DNA of 64,000 bases from Durusdinium trenchii (lineage: Eukaryota; Sar; Dinophyceae; Suessiales; Symbiodiniaceae): contig CAXAMN010026706.1 in the NCBI GenBank assembly GCA_963970005.1, forward strand, positions 25,193 through 89,192, in the 5' to 3' direction. The notes under the pieces were generated by a model, which ran no database searches, had not been told where the DNA came from, and saw only the letters and a program-made list of their open reading frames with translations. Positions 9,913-20,797 of this stretch are shown one piece after another. The position numbers and the translations under genes were made by a program. Position 1 is the first letter of the stretch, and every line of letters starts with the position of its first letter.

Positions 9913-11865
9913 TGAAGGGCAGGTTCCTTTGCAAATCGATACACAGGGATTTCGAGTAGATTTGACTCCCGGCCGCGCTTTTTCACGCGGGCGCGACGCG
10001 CGTTTTCTTCGCGGAGCCCGAACGGGGACTGTGGACATCGAAGAGGGTCTACCTGTGAACGGGGCGGGTGGACCCCAAGCGCCTGTCATCGCTGCTGGCG
10101 GTCCCAGACACATCCACTTCAACACCCACGCCGGAGAGTCGTTGAGGGAAAGACACATCCACTTCACCCACGCGGTGCTGGTTTTCCGCGTTTTGACTGA
10201 TTGGTTTTGAGACTTGCTGGCAGTGGCTGAGGCGTGAAAATAGATGCTAGGCTTCCACTTGATGGAAAAGAAATGCATGGAAAAAGCATTGACCTGGATA
10301 CAAGTTGGAAAAGATGGAAGACATGGAACAACATCTCTGCAAGGTGGGCTTGCCTGGCATGACGCAGTGGCATGCCACTGATCCACAGGTGCGCCTTGCA
10401 GCGAGCAGAACCAGTAGATTAGATCAATAACGGGTTTAACATCCAGGGACCACATATATACGTGTTGAATCCACATCCAAGACTCCGCTATCTCATACAT
10501 GCAGCTAGATCTACCTGAATATCCAGTAACATCCAGTAACATCGAGTTTTAAAATGTTTTAAATAGCCTGGTGTTGGAGAACATCAGGCCCGTGGGAATT
10601 GGTCCTGGACCCTCACATGCCAAAGAAATGAACCATTTGGGGGGGTCTTACGGTCTGACCAGATGGGAAGTTGTTTGGATACATTTCTTTTCTTTCGCGA
10701 ATGCACACTGAACATGCGTTTCAGCGCTCAGCGCGATGGCGCTGGGTCCCCAGGACTTGTACGGTTGATTCTGAGTGATCCCTAAGCCAACACGCTCTTG
10801 AACTGCACAGGGGAGGGACTGCAAAGGCGTCTTTTCTGGGTTTCAGCCACATGCACCGCCTTCAGGGCAACACCAAGTTCTTTACTTGGCTCACGGACAG
10901 TGAGGCAGAGGCTAGGAAGGCGCAGCTGGGATTACGCTTGGTGTCAAGTGGATGTATGGGTGGCACTTTCAATCATCATCATTTTCGGGGCCAGTGAAGC
11001 TCACGTACCTGGATGGTTGCAAGCCACAGCTCAGCTTACCCAGACTTGATGGCTATGATAGCTGACATTCCAACAGGGCTCGGTCCACAGTTCGCTTCGA
11101 CCTCAACGCATCGATGAAGGCCAAGGCTGCCCAAAACAGCTTGTCATTCGTGTGGTTTGTGTTTGGAAGAGGTGTTGGCCATCCCCATCCATCCATGCTG
11201 CACTTGTGTGACCAGCGTTTGTCTCATGCTTTTTGCTCTGGCCATGGTCCCTCTGAAAAAAACACCCCAGCCATCCATGGCCCTGATGCACAAGACAAGA
11301 CCTACGACGTATTCCGAACTGCACAAGACTGCGACTTCTTTCGAGTGGGGCATTTTGGAGTCTCGTGTTTCACGCCATCAAACAACTCCTGTGTTTGCAC
11401 CGTCACGTTGGTGGCATGGATGTGATGTGATGGCGAGACCAAAGGTGATGATAATGCCACTGTGTCACCGTGCTTCACATGCTGCATTACGGTCCTTCGG
11501 TTGAAACGAGACACAAACCGACACACGGCGGCAGAATGGGTCTGCAGAATGAACTCCATCACCAGATGTTTTTTGGGCTCCGCAGATGGCCTCCGCCTGA
11601 TGAGATCGAATCCTCGATTGCAGGTGAAGCTCAAAGTGCATGGCTCTCATGTTTGGGTCCAAGACTGACAGTGCTGGCCAAGCTTGGTCAAAGCGTGCTG
11701 GGTCCAAAACGCCCTTCAAAGTGCCTCAAAAACAAACTGAGCACAGCCTTAACTGGCATGACTGTTTTGAATTGGGGAAGGCGCTGCAGACTCAAATTCC
11801 AAATTCGATTCAGTCAGAAGGAAGCAGCTTCCAGAAAACATCACCCAACCTTCAGTCAGATGTTC
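9913..11865. other. No firmly supported gene
   Basis: A + strand ORF at 9929-10210 downstream of the leader-like motif reads TGTVDIEEGLPVNGAGG and contains a repeated RHIHF. It could be coding, but has no known domain. A 241-codon minus ORF over 9817-10542 lies antisense to it and has no recognisable motif. The remainder is intron-like. Confidence 0.3.
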
Positions 11866-12255
11866 ATCTTCAGATCCCAAGTCGAAACGCGCCCGTGGCA
11901 AACGCGGACCGCGCCTCTTGACGCCCAGATCTCGACGCTGGTGCGCGCACCCATCGGATTGGACGAGGAGGCCCTTCGTGAGTATTTGAAGACCAACGGG
12001 TCAGCGGCCTCAGGCACCCCCGGGCCCCAGGGCCAGCGGCCCCCAGGCGGTCGGCCCCTTTCAACAGGAAATGAGAAGAACAGAAACGAACTTTCACCGA
12101 AGTTCGACGGGAAACGCAGCGAAGAAACCAAAAGCAAAAAGCCAACTGCACCGCCGGGCGCCCATGTGGCCAAACGCAGTTCAGAACCGTTTCGCTGGGC
12201 GGCTGGGCGGAGAGGCGGAGAGGCGGAACGACGTTTCCCCGCCGGCACCGTCTGA
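11866..12255 (+). CDS. Possible exon(s), unidentified
   Basis: The frame stays open for ~260 codons up to a TGA at 12253. The convincing part is about 11900-12013: APLDAQISTLVRAPIGLDEE followed by ALREYLKTNGSAAS, ending at a possible GC donor (TCAG|GCACCC). Beyond that the reading becomes Pro/Gly/Lys/Arg-rich low complexity and may be intron. No family recognised. Confidence 0.35.
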   Translation: MFRSQVETRPWQTRTAPLDAQISTLVRAPIGLDEEALREYLKTNGSAASGTPGPQGQRPPGGRPLSTGNEKNRNELSPKFDGKRSEETKSKKPTAPPGAHVAKRSSEPFRWAAGRRGGEAERRFPAGTV

Positions 12256-12666
12256 GGATCGATGTCACACGCTTTGGGCAAGATGGCACCAAGTAGGGGT
12301 CTTGGACAAGACGGCGCAGAGGAGAATTGGAGAGCAACCTCATCGCCAGTCAGGTCTAAGGCGAGTCTAAGGCGAGTCTAAGTAGGGAAGGCTGGAAGGC
12401 TTTTGGCATCTTTCATTCGCTGACAGAACAGCAGGGCTTGCGGGACACAGACCATCAACAGGGTTTGAAGCGGCTAAAGTCACGAGAGCTTTCAATACTG
12501 AGAACCTCTTGTAGACATCTAGAAGATCCCGAAAATAAGGGGGAAGTAGAGAACTATAACATGTTCTTCAACTTCTAGTTGAGGTGTCCATCATCTTGAT
12601 ACATGTCAATACATCGGTATGTAGCAGGTATGTACCAACCAGGCTTCCATGTTTTTTTGCGGTGCA

Positions 12667-13361
12667 GGTCTCTCAAAGAGTTCTCCTCAGAGTTGATCAA
12701 GGGCGAGACTCGACTGTTGCAGGCGAGACCCGCGACGCTCCGCACCGTTCAGGGCGATGGACTCGTTTGGGACGCACACCAACACACCACAGTCAGTCAG
12801 TCAGGTGCCCCCCGAGTGACGTGGGCGTGGCCTTTTGGATGAAGCTCCGACTCGACGGACGGTGACCGCACGTCGGACCTGAGGTGCCGGGCGGAGGCAT
12901 TCTGGTCATCACGGAGGTCCTGAACGGGCTCTGGTGAGTTGAGGAGATATGTCAAAAATGTATATAAGTTACTAACCTCATTCACTCATTCACTCATGAA
13001 AGTCAAGATGACGGTATTCTCTCTCTCTCTCTCATCCACTGCGGACGATGGATCAGATTCTTGGATGTATTGACCATTATTGACCACTAGATTCGCAGGG
13101 CTGGGTGCCCACTTATTGGAGTCCTTGCAAAGCCGGTGCCAAACAGGTTTCCTGTTGGAGGGCGAGGGATCTATCGGAGTGGTTTTTTCTTCCGACCACT
13201 GTGGTCCCCCCACTGTCTTCCCATTGGAGTCCTCCCGAACTCCTGCCGTTCGGGTCGAAACTGATCGAGCTGCGCTCGGAGAACTACGGGTGGTTGGAAC
13301 CGATTCCGAAGAAGACCCACGGCACCCAGATCCTGCTCACGGGACCCACGGGAGCCAGATG
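12667..13361 (+). CDS. Probable exons of an unidentified gene
   Basis: Three coding-like stretches. After GGTGCAG (12667): SLKEFSSELIKGETRLLQAR and TLRTVQGDGLVWDAH. About 12875-12932: VPGGGILVITEVLNGLW, ending at a GTGAG donor. About 13250-13361: KLIELRSENYGWLEPIPKK followed by THGTQILLTGPTGAR and a stop. The pieces have soluble-enzyme-like composition, but I do not recognise the family. A (CT)n microsatellite at 13016-13033 sits in the second gap. Confidence 0.4.
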
Positions 13362-13364
13362 AAA

Positions 13365-14796
13365 CAGGTGAAGAGCTTTAGACTCACAAAACCGACTCCA
13401 ATCCTATCCGCTTCTTTAGCCATCCGCTGCTCGCTGGATGATTTTCGGCTTTTCTTCTCCCCTCGGTTTGGGGTTCGTTCAGCAGCAGCCGGGGCCGGCC
13501 GGCCTACTTAAGGAGACGTGCGTCTCGGGTAGGAAGGAAGGATTCGATTCAACATCATTTAACAGCATTAAAACAACATTCAGACTCCAAGCCTTTTCGA
13601 ATTCTCCATCATTTTTCTTCCAGCAGCTGAGTTGTGACCATGCATCCTGGAGCTTCCTCGAATGATCCTGGAGCTTTCCTTGAATCGAAGCAGCTCAACT
13701 GCTGAAAAGAGACCATGGATAGGTGGTGATGCTGATCCTCACGAACGCAGAGACCAACGAGACACTGATCCAAACTGGCCAGGCTGGGTCAAGGTCAGAT
13801 AAAAGCAGATTCAGGCATGTTCCAACGAGCCTTGCTTGGATCAGTGAATTTGGATGAATTTGGATGAATTTGGCATCCCAACGAGTTGTTCATTTGATTT
13901 AAGACAAGAGTCATGTATCCCAAGTCAAGCGAAATCGTCTGGATACAACCTGTCCTGTCTTAAACGGTCTAAGCTCAACTCAAGTACGTAATCTTTTAAC
14001 TATCGAACAAATAGACCCATCACATCATTTTTCATGGTGGAGGTAAGAATTCTTGATCTCAAGGCCCCTCATTCACTCTTAGAGCCAGGGCCTTGACATT
14101 ATCATTAGAACATGAGATTGCCAATTTAAACAAGATGTCCTCGAAATTGATCTGATGTCCTCATCAGATGTCCTCATCTCACCACCCGTTTCCACCAAAC
14201 AGGTGTGGCCAGATGGGAAGAGCAGCAACCAAGCACGCATCCCCGGCGCGAAGCGCCGTGTCGACCTTGGAGCGACGTTGAACCGAATGGGTGTACTGAC
14301 CTGCCATTGGTGCAGAACATAGGACGAAAGGTGGGAACAAGCATCTTCAGATGTTCAGGGGCAGGGTGGAGCCCAGATTTTTCCACGACCACCTTGGGAC
14401 CAAAAAGTCTCCAGCCTCGAGGTCCTGATGAGAACCAGTTCCTTTGTGCTCGACGTATCCTGAAGAGGTCGGCGCCTGTTCTTTCGCTGACGTGGCGATG
14501 TAACTTGCGAAGGCAACCACCAAACTTCTGCCTCCAACGATGCCAAACCCAAACAGGCTCAGCGGGCTTTTCATGGGCTCTTCATTTTCAAGCCAGCTTG
14601 GATATCCGGACATTTAGAGGGTGCCGGAGTAAGGCAACTGGAAATCGACGAGAATGCAGCGGGCCACTCAAAGTGCTGCAGATGAAGTGGGATGGGCTGA
14701 GCCACAGAGGAGCTTGGCAGGCCCCACAAGGTCGGTCGATGCACCGATTGAGCCTTTCTTCTCGTTTCGAAACCTCATATGTTATATGTTAGAAAG
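13365..14796. other. No firmly supported gene
   Basis: Mostly AT-richer intergenic or intron-like DNA to 14170. A 195-codon + strand ORF (14205-14792) lacks any domain signature and leads straight into the 39-bp repeat array. Confidence 0.3.
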
Positions 14797-15215
14797 CCTA
14801 CACCACCCCAAGAAAGAGGATCTTAGCCTACACCGCCTACACCACCCCAAGAAAGAGGATCTTAGCCTACACCGCCTACACCACCCCAAGAAAGAGGATC
14901 TTAGCCTACACCGCCTACANNNNNNNNNNNNNNNNNNNNNNNNNNNNNNNNNNNNNNNNNNNNNNNNNNNNNNNNNNNNNNNNNNNNNNNNNNNNNNNNN
15001 NNNNNNNNNNNNNNNNNNNCCAAGAAAGAGGATCTTAGCCTACACCGCCTACACCACCCCAAGAAAGAGGATCTTAGCCTACACCGCCTACACCACCCCA
15101 AGAAAGAGGATCTTAGCCTACACCGCCTACACAGAGGATCTTAGCCTACACCGCCTACACCACCCCAAGAAAGAGGATCTTAGCCTCCACCTATACCACC
15201 CCAAGAAAGAGGATT
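14797..15215. repeat. 39-bp minisatellite with assembly gap
   Basis: Tandem 39-bp units of the type CACCCCAAGAAAGAGGATCT plus TAGCCTACACCGCCTACAC. Two shortened units lie near 15130-15200. 39 is divisible by three, so a HHPKKEDLSLHRL peptide repeat reads through it on the + strand. This is a by-product of unit length rather than evidence for a protein. Confidence 0.9.
14920..15019. other. Assembly gap, 100 N
   Basis: Exactly 100 N inside the 39-bp tandem array; a conventional placeholder, so the true array length is unknown. Confidence 0.99.
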
Positions 15216-16580
15216 TTATTTCACACGTTGCGATTGCAAGGTCTGTTGTTTTGACATCGACTTTAGGTTCGCATCTCCCAAGACGTCGGCTACCTGGAGG
15301 AGGACCGCGGCTCTCGTAGTCTGGCAGCTCAGCCAGGGCGTGAGCTATGAGGTCAGTTTTTTTTTTTTTGCATGACTTGCTGAGTTTGATGAGATCCAGG
15401 CGTTTCCAAAAGTCTTGCGGTAACGAGTGCATGGATAAAAGGTCTTTTTAGAGCCAGACCCAAGAACTGTTCAGATTCAGGAAAGGGACGAGGATTTGTT
15501 CAGACCTAGTGACTTTGCAGGTCGGTTTTGGATTTGCATTCCTTCTTTGATTTACTGTAGCTTATTCTTGTGCAGAATAAAGACCTGACGACCTGTAGAA
15601 GTCCTTATTTTGGTTTTTCTTTCCTGTAGTGAAAGCTACATCAACACAGCAGTACAAGACTCTGCATGACCTACTCTTCAGAAAACAGAGCTTTATCTCC
15701 AAAAGTGAAGTACATTGTTCATGCGTATGCAAATCCTGGGAGTGTCTTCCTCCTATTTCTTGGCTGCATGTCTAAATGTGCAAGCCCCAACCGGTCTTTC
15801 CGCCCTTGAGGTTATCCTGGTCTGAAGACAGTGCACCTGGCTGTTGACTGGGCCAGCGCTTTTCGCGCACTGGACACCGTGAGTGAGAGCTTGCTAGAGT
15901 GAACACTTGATGGATTCTAGGTCAAGAACATCAGACGTCCTTTCTTCACGTTCGCTTGTCCTTTCTTCAAGTCTCAGAGTCTCAGGGCTATGCCTTTTCC
16001 GAAGCGATCACGTGAGTCGCCAGGTCTACCGGAAGAGGGTGATCAAGGGAGAGATTGTGCCTGGCCGAAGCCCTTGCATTGCAGGACTTGAAGCCCCGGC
16101 CAGGTGTCTCCTCCCGCTCGGAAGAGTCCAAAATCCCAACATTAGAGACTTGATAAACCCAAAAGACACGTGTCTTCAGTTCACCACAATTGCCACGACT
16201 GCGAAATTATCCCCAATCATGGAGCTGAGGTGTGTGAGCAGTGGTTCATGTCGAAGCACATGGAACCAGGCAGGGCATGTTAAGAAAGAGCACCGAGTCT
16301 ACTCTAGATAACCCTTGTCTTTTTTCCTTTCGAAGACACAGAGCACCATCTCAGACCTTAAGACATTGACCTGCGGGAGGGGAGCAAGTCTTAAGACCAA
16401 AGCCCAAACACTTATCCAAATTTGAACTGTCTTCCTCAGACTCAAGCTCTTTGGACAGGTTAGCTTGGTGCTGGATTTTGGCTGCAGGCTCAGAGTGGTC
16501 GCAGGTGGGGATCAGACCAAGTCAGGCAAGTCAGATCCATCGATGCAAAATTAATTCAATGTTGTCTTTGTCTCTAACAG
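15216..16580. other. No supported gene
   Basis: Contains a T-run (15358-15370) and a + strand 134-codon ORF at 15907-16311 with no recognised domain. Otherwise featureless flank between two minisatellites. Confidence 0.35.
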
Positions 16581-17081
16581 GGCCTCCAACCTACTAGCGA
16601 TGGCCCCCAACCTAATAGCGATGGCCTCCAACCTAATAGCGATGGCCTCCAACCTAATAGCGATGGCCTCCAACCTAATAGCGATGGCCTCCAACCTACT
16701 AGCGATTGCCTCCAACCTACTAGCGATGGCCTCCAACATACTAGCGATTGCCTCCAACCTACTAGCGATGGCAACCAACCTACTAGCGATGGCCTCCACC
16801 CTAATAGCGATGGCCTCCAACCTACTAGCGATGGCCTCCAAGCTACTAGCGATGGCCTCCAACCTAATAGCAATGGCCTCCACCCTAACAGCGATGGCCT
16901 CCAACCTACTAGCGATGGCCTGCAACATACTAGCGATGGCCTCCAACCTAATAGCGATGGCCTCCAACCTACTAGCGATTGCCTCCAACCTACTAGCGAT
17001 GGCCCCCAATCTACTAGCGATGGCCTCCAACCTAATAGCGATGGCCTCCAACCTACTAGCGATGGCCTCCAACCTAATAGC
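16581..17081. repeat. 21-bp minisatellite, locus 2
   Basis: About 24 tandem units of GGCCTCCAACCTAATAGCGAT, with C/A variation at CTACTAG/CTAATAG and a few other substitutions. On the minus strand it is the same family as the array at 30.0-30.5 kb. Three frames are open through it: LEAIASR and GWRPSLV on minus, MASNLLA on plus. This is expected of a stop-free 21-mer. Confidence 0.95.
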
Positions 17082-18100
17082 TTGTACTGTATGGCTTTCT
17101 GATGTTTGTATTCGGGTCTCGGATTCCAGACCCCCACCCGAGGGAATCCAGAACGCCAGAGGTGCTTACATGCCTGATCCTCGGTTGGGAAAGGGCTCCG
17201 GTGGCAGGTAGTAGCTCACAGACTTCTGCAAGATTGCCGGGCACCTGCGTACAACTGGTATTCTCCAGACCAAGGAGGTTTATGTTGAGATCAGCGGCAG
17301 CTTGGGGGTGCTTTGTTAAAGCTAGCGATTCCCATTTGTCCTGTCTTTTTCCGCTGGTTCCACCAAGGCAGGGCATCTGGCCAGGCTGAACCGGCTGAGA
17401 GAGCCAGAACTTGGCAAAGACCCAGGCTGTTGGTCCATGAAAAAGCATCGTTTCACGAGGGATAAATGCCAATGTCATTCGACAATAGAAGGAGTCAAAG
17501 GAATGGAAAGGGATCATCTTCAAGACATTTTGGTCCAATATGATGAATTCTGCCGGAACTGGAACTGGAAGAATAACGTGTGGATCACTGGCGCCCAAGA
17601 CGCTTTGGTCCTTGGCGACGGAGTTATGCCGGTTATGAGCTTTGAAGCTACACGGCCTTGAAGACTTGCTCGGCCAAATTCAGCGCTTTTCCGGTTCGGC
17701 GTACTGCACGCACAGCATTTTGAGAAACTGAGAGGTTTGATGCCTCAATTTCTTTTGTAAGACCGTATTTAACACGTATCTTACAAGTAGCTTCAAAGGC
17801 AACAGGAACTTGAGCAACACATTGTTCGTTCATGATTGACTCATTGGCCGGAGTTGGATGTTCAAACTTACCCACCCTCAACAGGTTGTCTTTCAGTTTT
17901 CAACGAGGGCTTGCTGGTAGAACAACAAGAAACCATTCGACCAAGCCACGAGAAGATGATCGCCGGACCGATGAGCGGACGCTGCACCACAGCTGTCAGC
18001 CTTGTCAGAGCGCAGCTGACGAGCTGGGTCGGAGCCGAACGTCAGCGGAGCTCCGACCACACGAGGTGTGTTTCACCGACATGCCACATGGGGGGTTTTG
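17082..18100 (+). CDS. Possible exon near 17880-18065, unidentified
   Basis: After TCTTTCAG the + strand reads FNEGLLVEQQETIRPSHEKM and then MSGRCTTAVSLVRAQL, a plausible soluble-protein exon of about 60 residues. Its downstream border is unclear. The DNA between the minisatellite and this exon shows no other coding signal. No family recognised. Confidence 0.3.
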
Positions 18101-20071
18101 AGTCTCCAACGAACAACCATGGGAAGAGCGACATTTTGCAAAGGCCTCCTGAAAAGATGAGATTTGTACACTCAGATGAGATCCAAAGTATGACTTGATA
18201 GGCAGGCGGAGGAACATCATCTCCCAGTTTCTGAGGCTCGCATTGGCAGGACTTTGTGACTGAAAGCCCCAACTGGCGTGGAACAATCAAATTGCTCCGT
18301 TTTTTTGAGGCTGCGTGAAGCCGTAGCCAAGGTGCTTGAACCTAGAGGTGTCCCGTGCTTCAACCCCTGCTCTGGCGCGCCGTGCAACAAGCGCATGGCG
18401 GGGGCACCGAACGACCGGTCTCACCCAGGACTTTGAACCGCACAGGGCGGGGAAAACAGACTTCAGCTCGGCACAGGGGTGGAGAAAACCAGCAGGTGCC
18501 TGGTGTTTTTTTCAATCTGGACACCTGGTGCGCAAAAGCAGTGCCCCGGTAAGCCTCATGAAACCGGGTGTCATTTTTCAGGTTGCCTTGTTGAGAGCTC
18601 CCCTTTTCTACCGCCTCAGCTGTGTCGGCCGGAGCAGCAGCAGAAACCAAGCAGAAATTGAGAGCACCCGACCAGCCATTCATGGCCCCAGGTGCATTTT
18701 CGTCCTACGTTCTGATTTTCCTGGATAGACACCCGGTTTACTTCGTTGCCCCCCCCCCAGTCGTCCAGCCACTGGGACCAATGCCGAAACGGATGAAAGG
18801 AAATGTGCTGAAACAGAGAGGGTGAATCCTCAGTCTTTCCCTTGTTGTTCGGATGGATTGGAGGAAGACGGGGGAGTCAAGGCAGCTGTGTGACCCCATT
18901 TTAGAACGACCTAGCCTTATTCGGTCACGCTGAGACGGTCCCGACGCCAACGCCGCTCCCGCAGCATGGCCCGGAGAGGCGGTGCAGGGAGGAGTCTTTA
19001 AACATCTTTAAACCATGGCGGCATGTCCATATCCACATGCCCCAAAACCATGTGTTTGAGCAAAAGGCTCGTGAGTTTGTTTCGTTGGGTTTTCTTCATG
19101 TTTCTTTTTTTGTGTGTGTGATGTCATTTTGCAATCAGAGTCCTTACAACTGTTGGCGTTTCGCGTTAAAAGATTAGGGTACAGGTACAACTTGCTCAAT
19201 CATCTCACTCCACTTCCAAACATCAAGCTCAGAGTCAACTTGGTAAGCTTGTTTCTTTTTGAAGTCTTGTTCGTGATCGTAAACCGGTTGTTTCAGGTGA
19301 TGGGTTGCGAACGGACATTCCACGTGATTGGATGAAGGTCGATGTGCAGAACCATCAAACGACAGCTTGTGCATCAACGACAATTGAATCATTCTTGAAT
19401 CATCCAACTCTACAGCTCTGTCTTCTCTGCTTTGGGATTGAAGGGGAACAAAAACGCGCCATCCACGTTCCCAGGTTGGATGCCATCCACGATCAATGGG
19501 TTCACATAGAGATGATCTCACACAAAGAGCAAGTGTGGTCTAACAGACACATACATGTTCCCTCCCAACAACAAAACAGACAGACCACTAACCGATTTCC
19601 AAATCAGCTCTGGCAGTTTCCATCTGCTTCCATGTTCTTTTGGAAAAGGGAAGCAATTATCTTTGAATGTGACACTCATCCTGCTTTCTGATGTCAGGTG
19701 TCCTGCCCCTGCTGCTGGCATGCTTACTGGCAGGCGTTTGCGCATGTTTTGTTGGTAAGCCCTCTGCTCTTGAGGCTGAAGGGATTCAGGGTGTTGTCAA
19801 GTCTCGACTTCCTATGATGCGCCTTGCAAAGGCGTAAACTTCTGCCCTTCCAGTCTGCAGCAGAGGTCAAGGCGAAAAACGAGTAGACGGTGGGGCGGTA
19901 CACTGACTATGTGATAGTCGCATAGTCATGCTTCGGGGTTCCTTGCTCTGTATATTCACGTCGCTTCGCGACGGTAACCGCCCGCACCGCATGGGAGGGC
20001 TCAAAGACTCCAGTCATGCTCCAGGAACGGGTCAAGGTAGGTACTTCCATTGAACATAGCCCCAGAAGTCA
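18101..20071. other. No firmly supported gene
   Basis: Short open stretches on + (for example SAGAAAETKQKLRAPDQPF near 18620) may be exon fragments but lack context. A small hairpin, CGTCGCTTCGCGACG, lies at about 19959-19973. No known RNA gene recognised. Confidence 0.3.
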
Positions 20072-20215
20072 CCCCCCCCCAACGTGGCCGAACATAGCTT
20101 CCATATTGCCTAACATAGCGCTAGAATGTGGGAACGTCGCAAATTGGTGTATCTTTTCCGCAGGTAGGTAATGTTAGGCAATATGGAAGCTATGTTCGGT
20201 CACGTTGGGGGGGGG
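20072..20215. mobile_element. Foldback element, 45-bp arms
   Basis: The arm 20072-20116 (C-run, AACGTGGCCGAACATAGC, ...CCTAACAT) is the reverse complement of 20171-20215 (ATGTTAGGCAATATGGAAGC ... G-run) with one mismatch, around a 54-bp loop. The terminal C9/G9 runs are unusual. No coding capacity. Confidence 0.8.
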
Positions 20216-20216
20216 C

Positions 20217-20441
20217 TTTATTCCAGTCCCTTTTGAGCCCTTGTTGGGCTATGTTTACGACGTTCAAGTCCCTATCTCGCAGACACGTCCTTGAGATAGT
20301 GACTTCTAGGGCTATGTTAGGCAATCTCTTTACTTTATTCCAGTCCCTTTTGAGCCCTCGTTGGGCCATGTTTTGCGTTCAAGTCTCTATCTCGCAGACA
20401 CGTCCGTTAGATAGTGACTTCTAGGGCTATGTTAGGCAATC
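20217..20441. repeat. Tandem pair of ~108-bp direct repeats
   Basis: Copies at 20217-20326 and 20334-20441 both begin TTTATTCCAGTCCCTTTTGA and end CTATGTTAGGCAATC. They share the GCTATGTTAGGCAAT motif with the adjacent foldback arms, so the two structures probably arose together. Confidence 0.8.
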
Positions 20442-20541
20442 CAATTACACTTTACCGCTCAGATGATTCAAATCATGCAAAGGAAGAAAATGGCATTTCT
20501 TGCATCAGCAGGGGCCAAAATAGCACGAATTCATCTTCCAG

Positions 20542-20708
20542 TCCAAACGTAGGTCTCAATCGGCTCCCGAAGTCCGCAAACGTTTCTCGCACGCACAGGG
20601 TCGTAGCTAAAGGGGTGCTCAAGGGCCCTGGATAGAAAATGGCCACATATTCGACATTAAATGAAAGTGAACCTGACAGAATGATCGAAAGCGAAAGCTG
20701 AAGTCAGA
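20542..20708 (-). repeat. 3' LTR of the Copia element
   Basis: 167 bp, identical to 28282-28448; the identity runs two bases further (TC), overlapping the start of the target duplication. On the coding strand it begins TCTGACTTCAGC and ends ACGTTTGGA. The sense strand just upstream (20709-20734) is pyrimidine-rich, not a normal polypurine tract. Confidence 0.92.
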
Positions 20709-20797
20709 TCGGTGAGAAAGGAAAAAAAACGCTGTACTCTGAACTTCAACCCTCGACAGGAAAACATTCAAAACATTCGGGCCCATGGCGTCTTCTC

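Noticed and set aside
9817..10542. 241-codon ORF on the minus strand
   Set aside because: No domain, odd composition, overlaps a better + strand frame and runs against the gene direction of the region.
14654..15319. 221-codon ORF across the 39-bp repeats
   Set aside because: Runs through 100 N and repeat units whose length is a multiple of three; not evidence of a gene.
16551..17211. Three overlapping 173-203 codon ORFs that could be coiled-coil (LEAIASR) proteins
   Set aside because: A stop-free 21-bp tandem unit opens several frames on both strands; no start context, splice sites or non-repeat sequence support translation.
19959..19973. CGTCGC-TTC-GCGACG hairpin as a terminator
   Set aside because: Short, without a T-run; intrinsic terminators are not expected in this nuclear genome.
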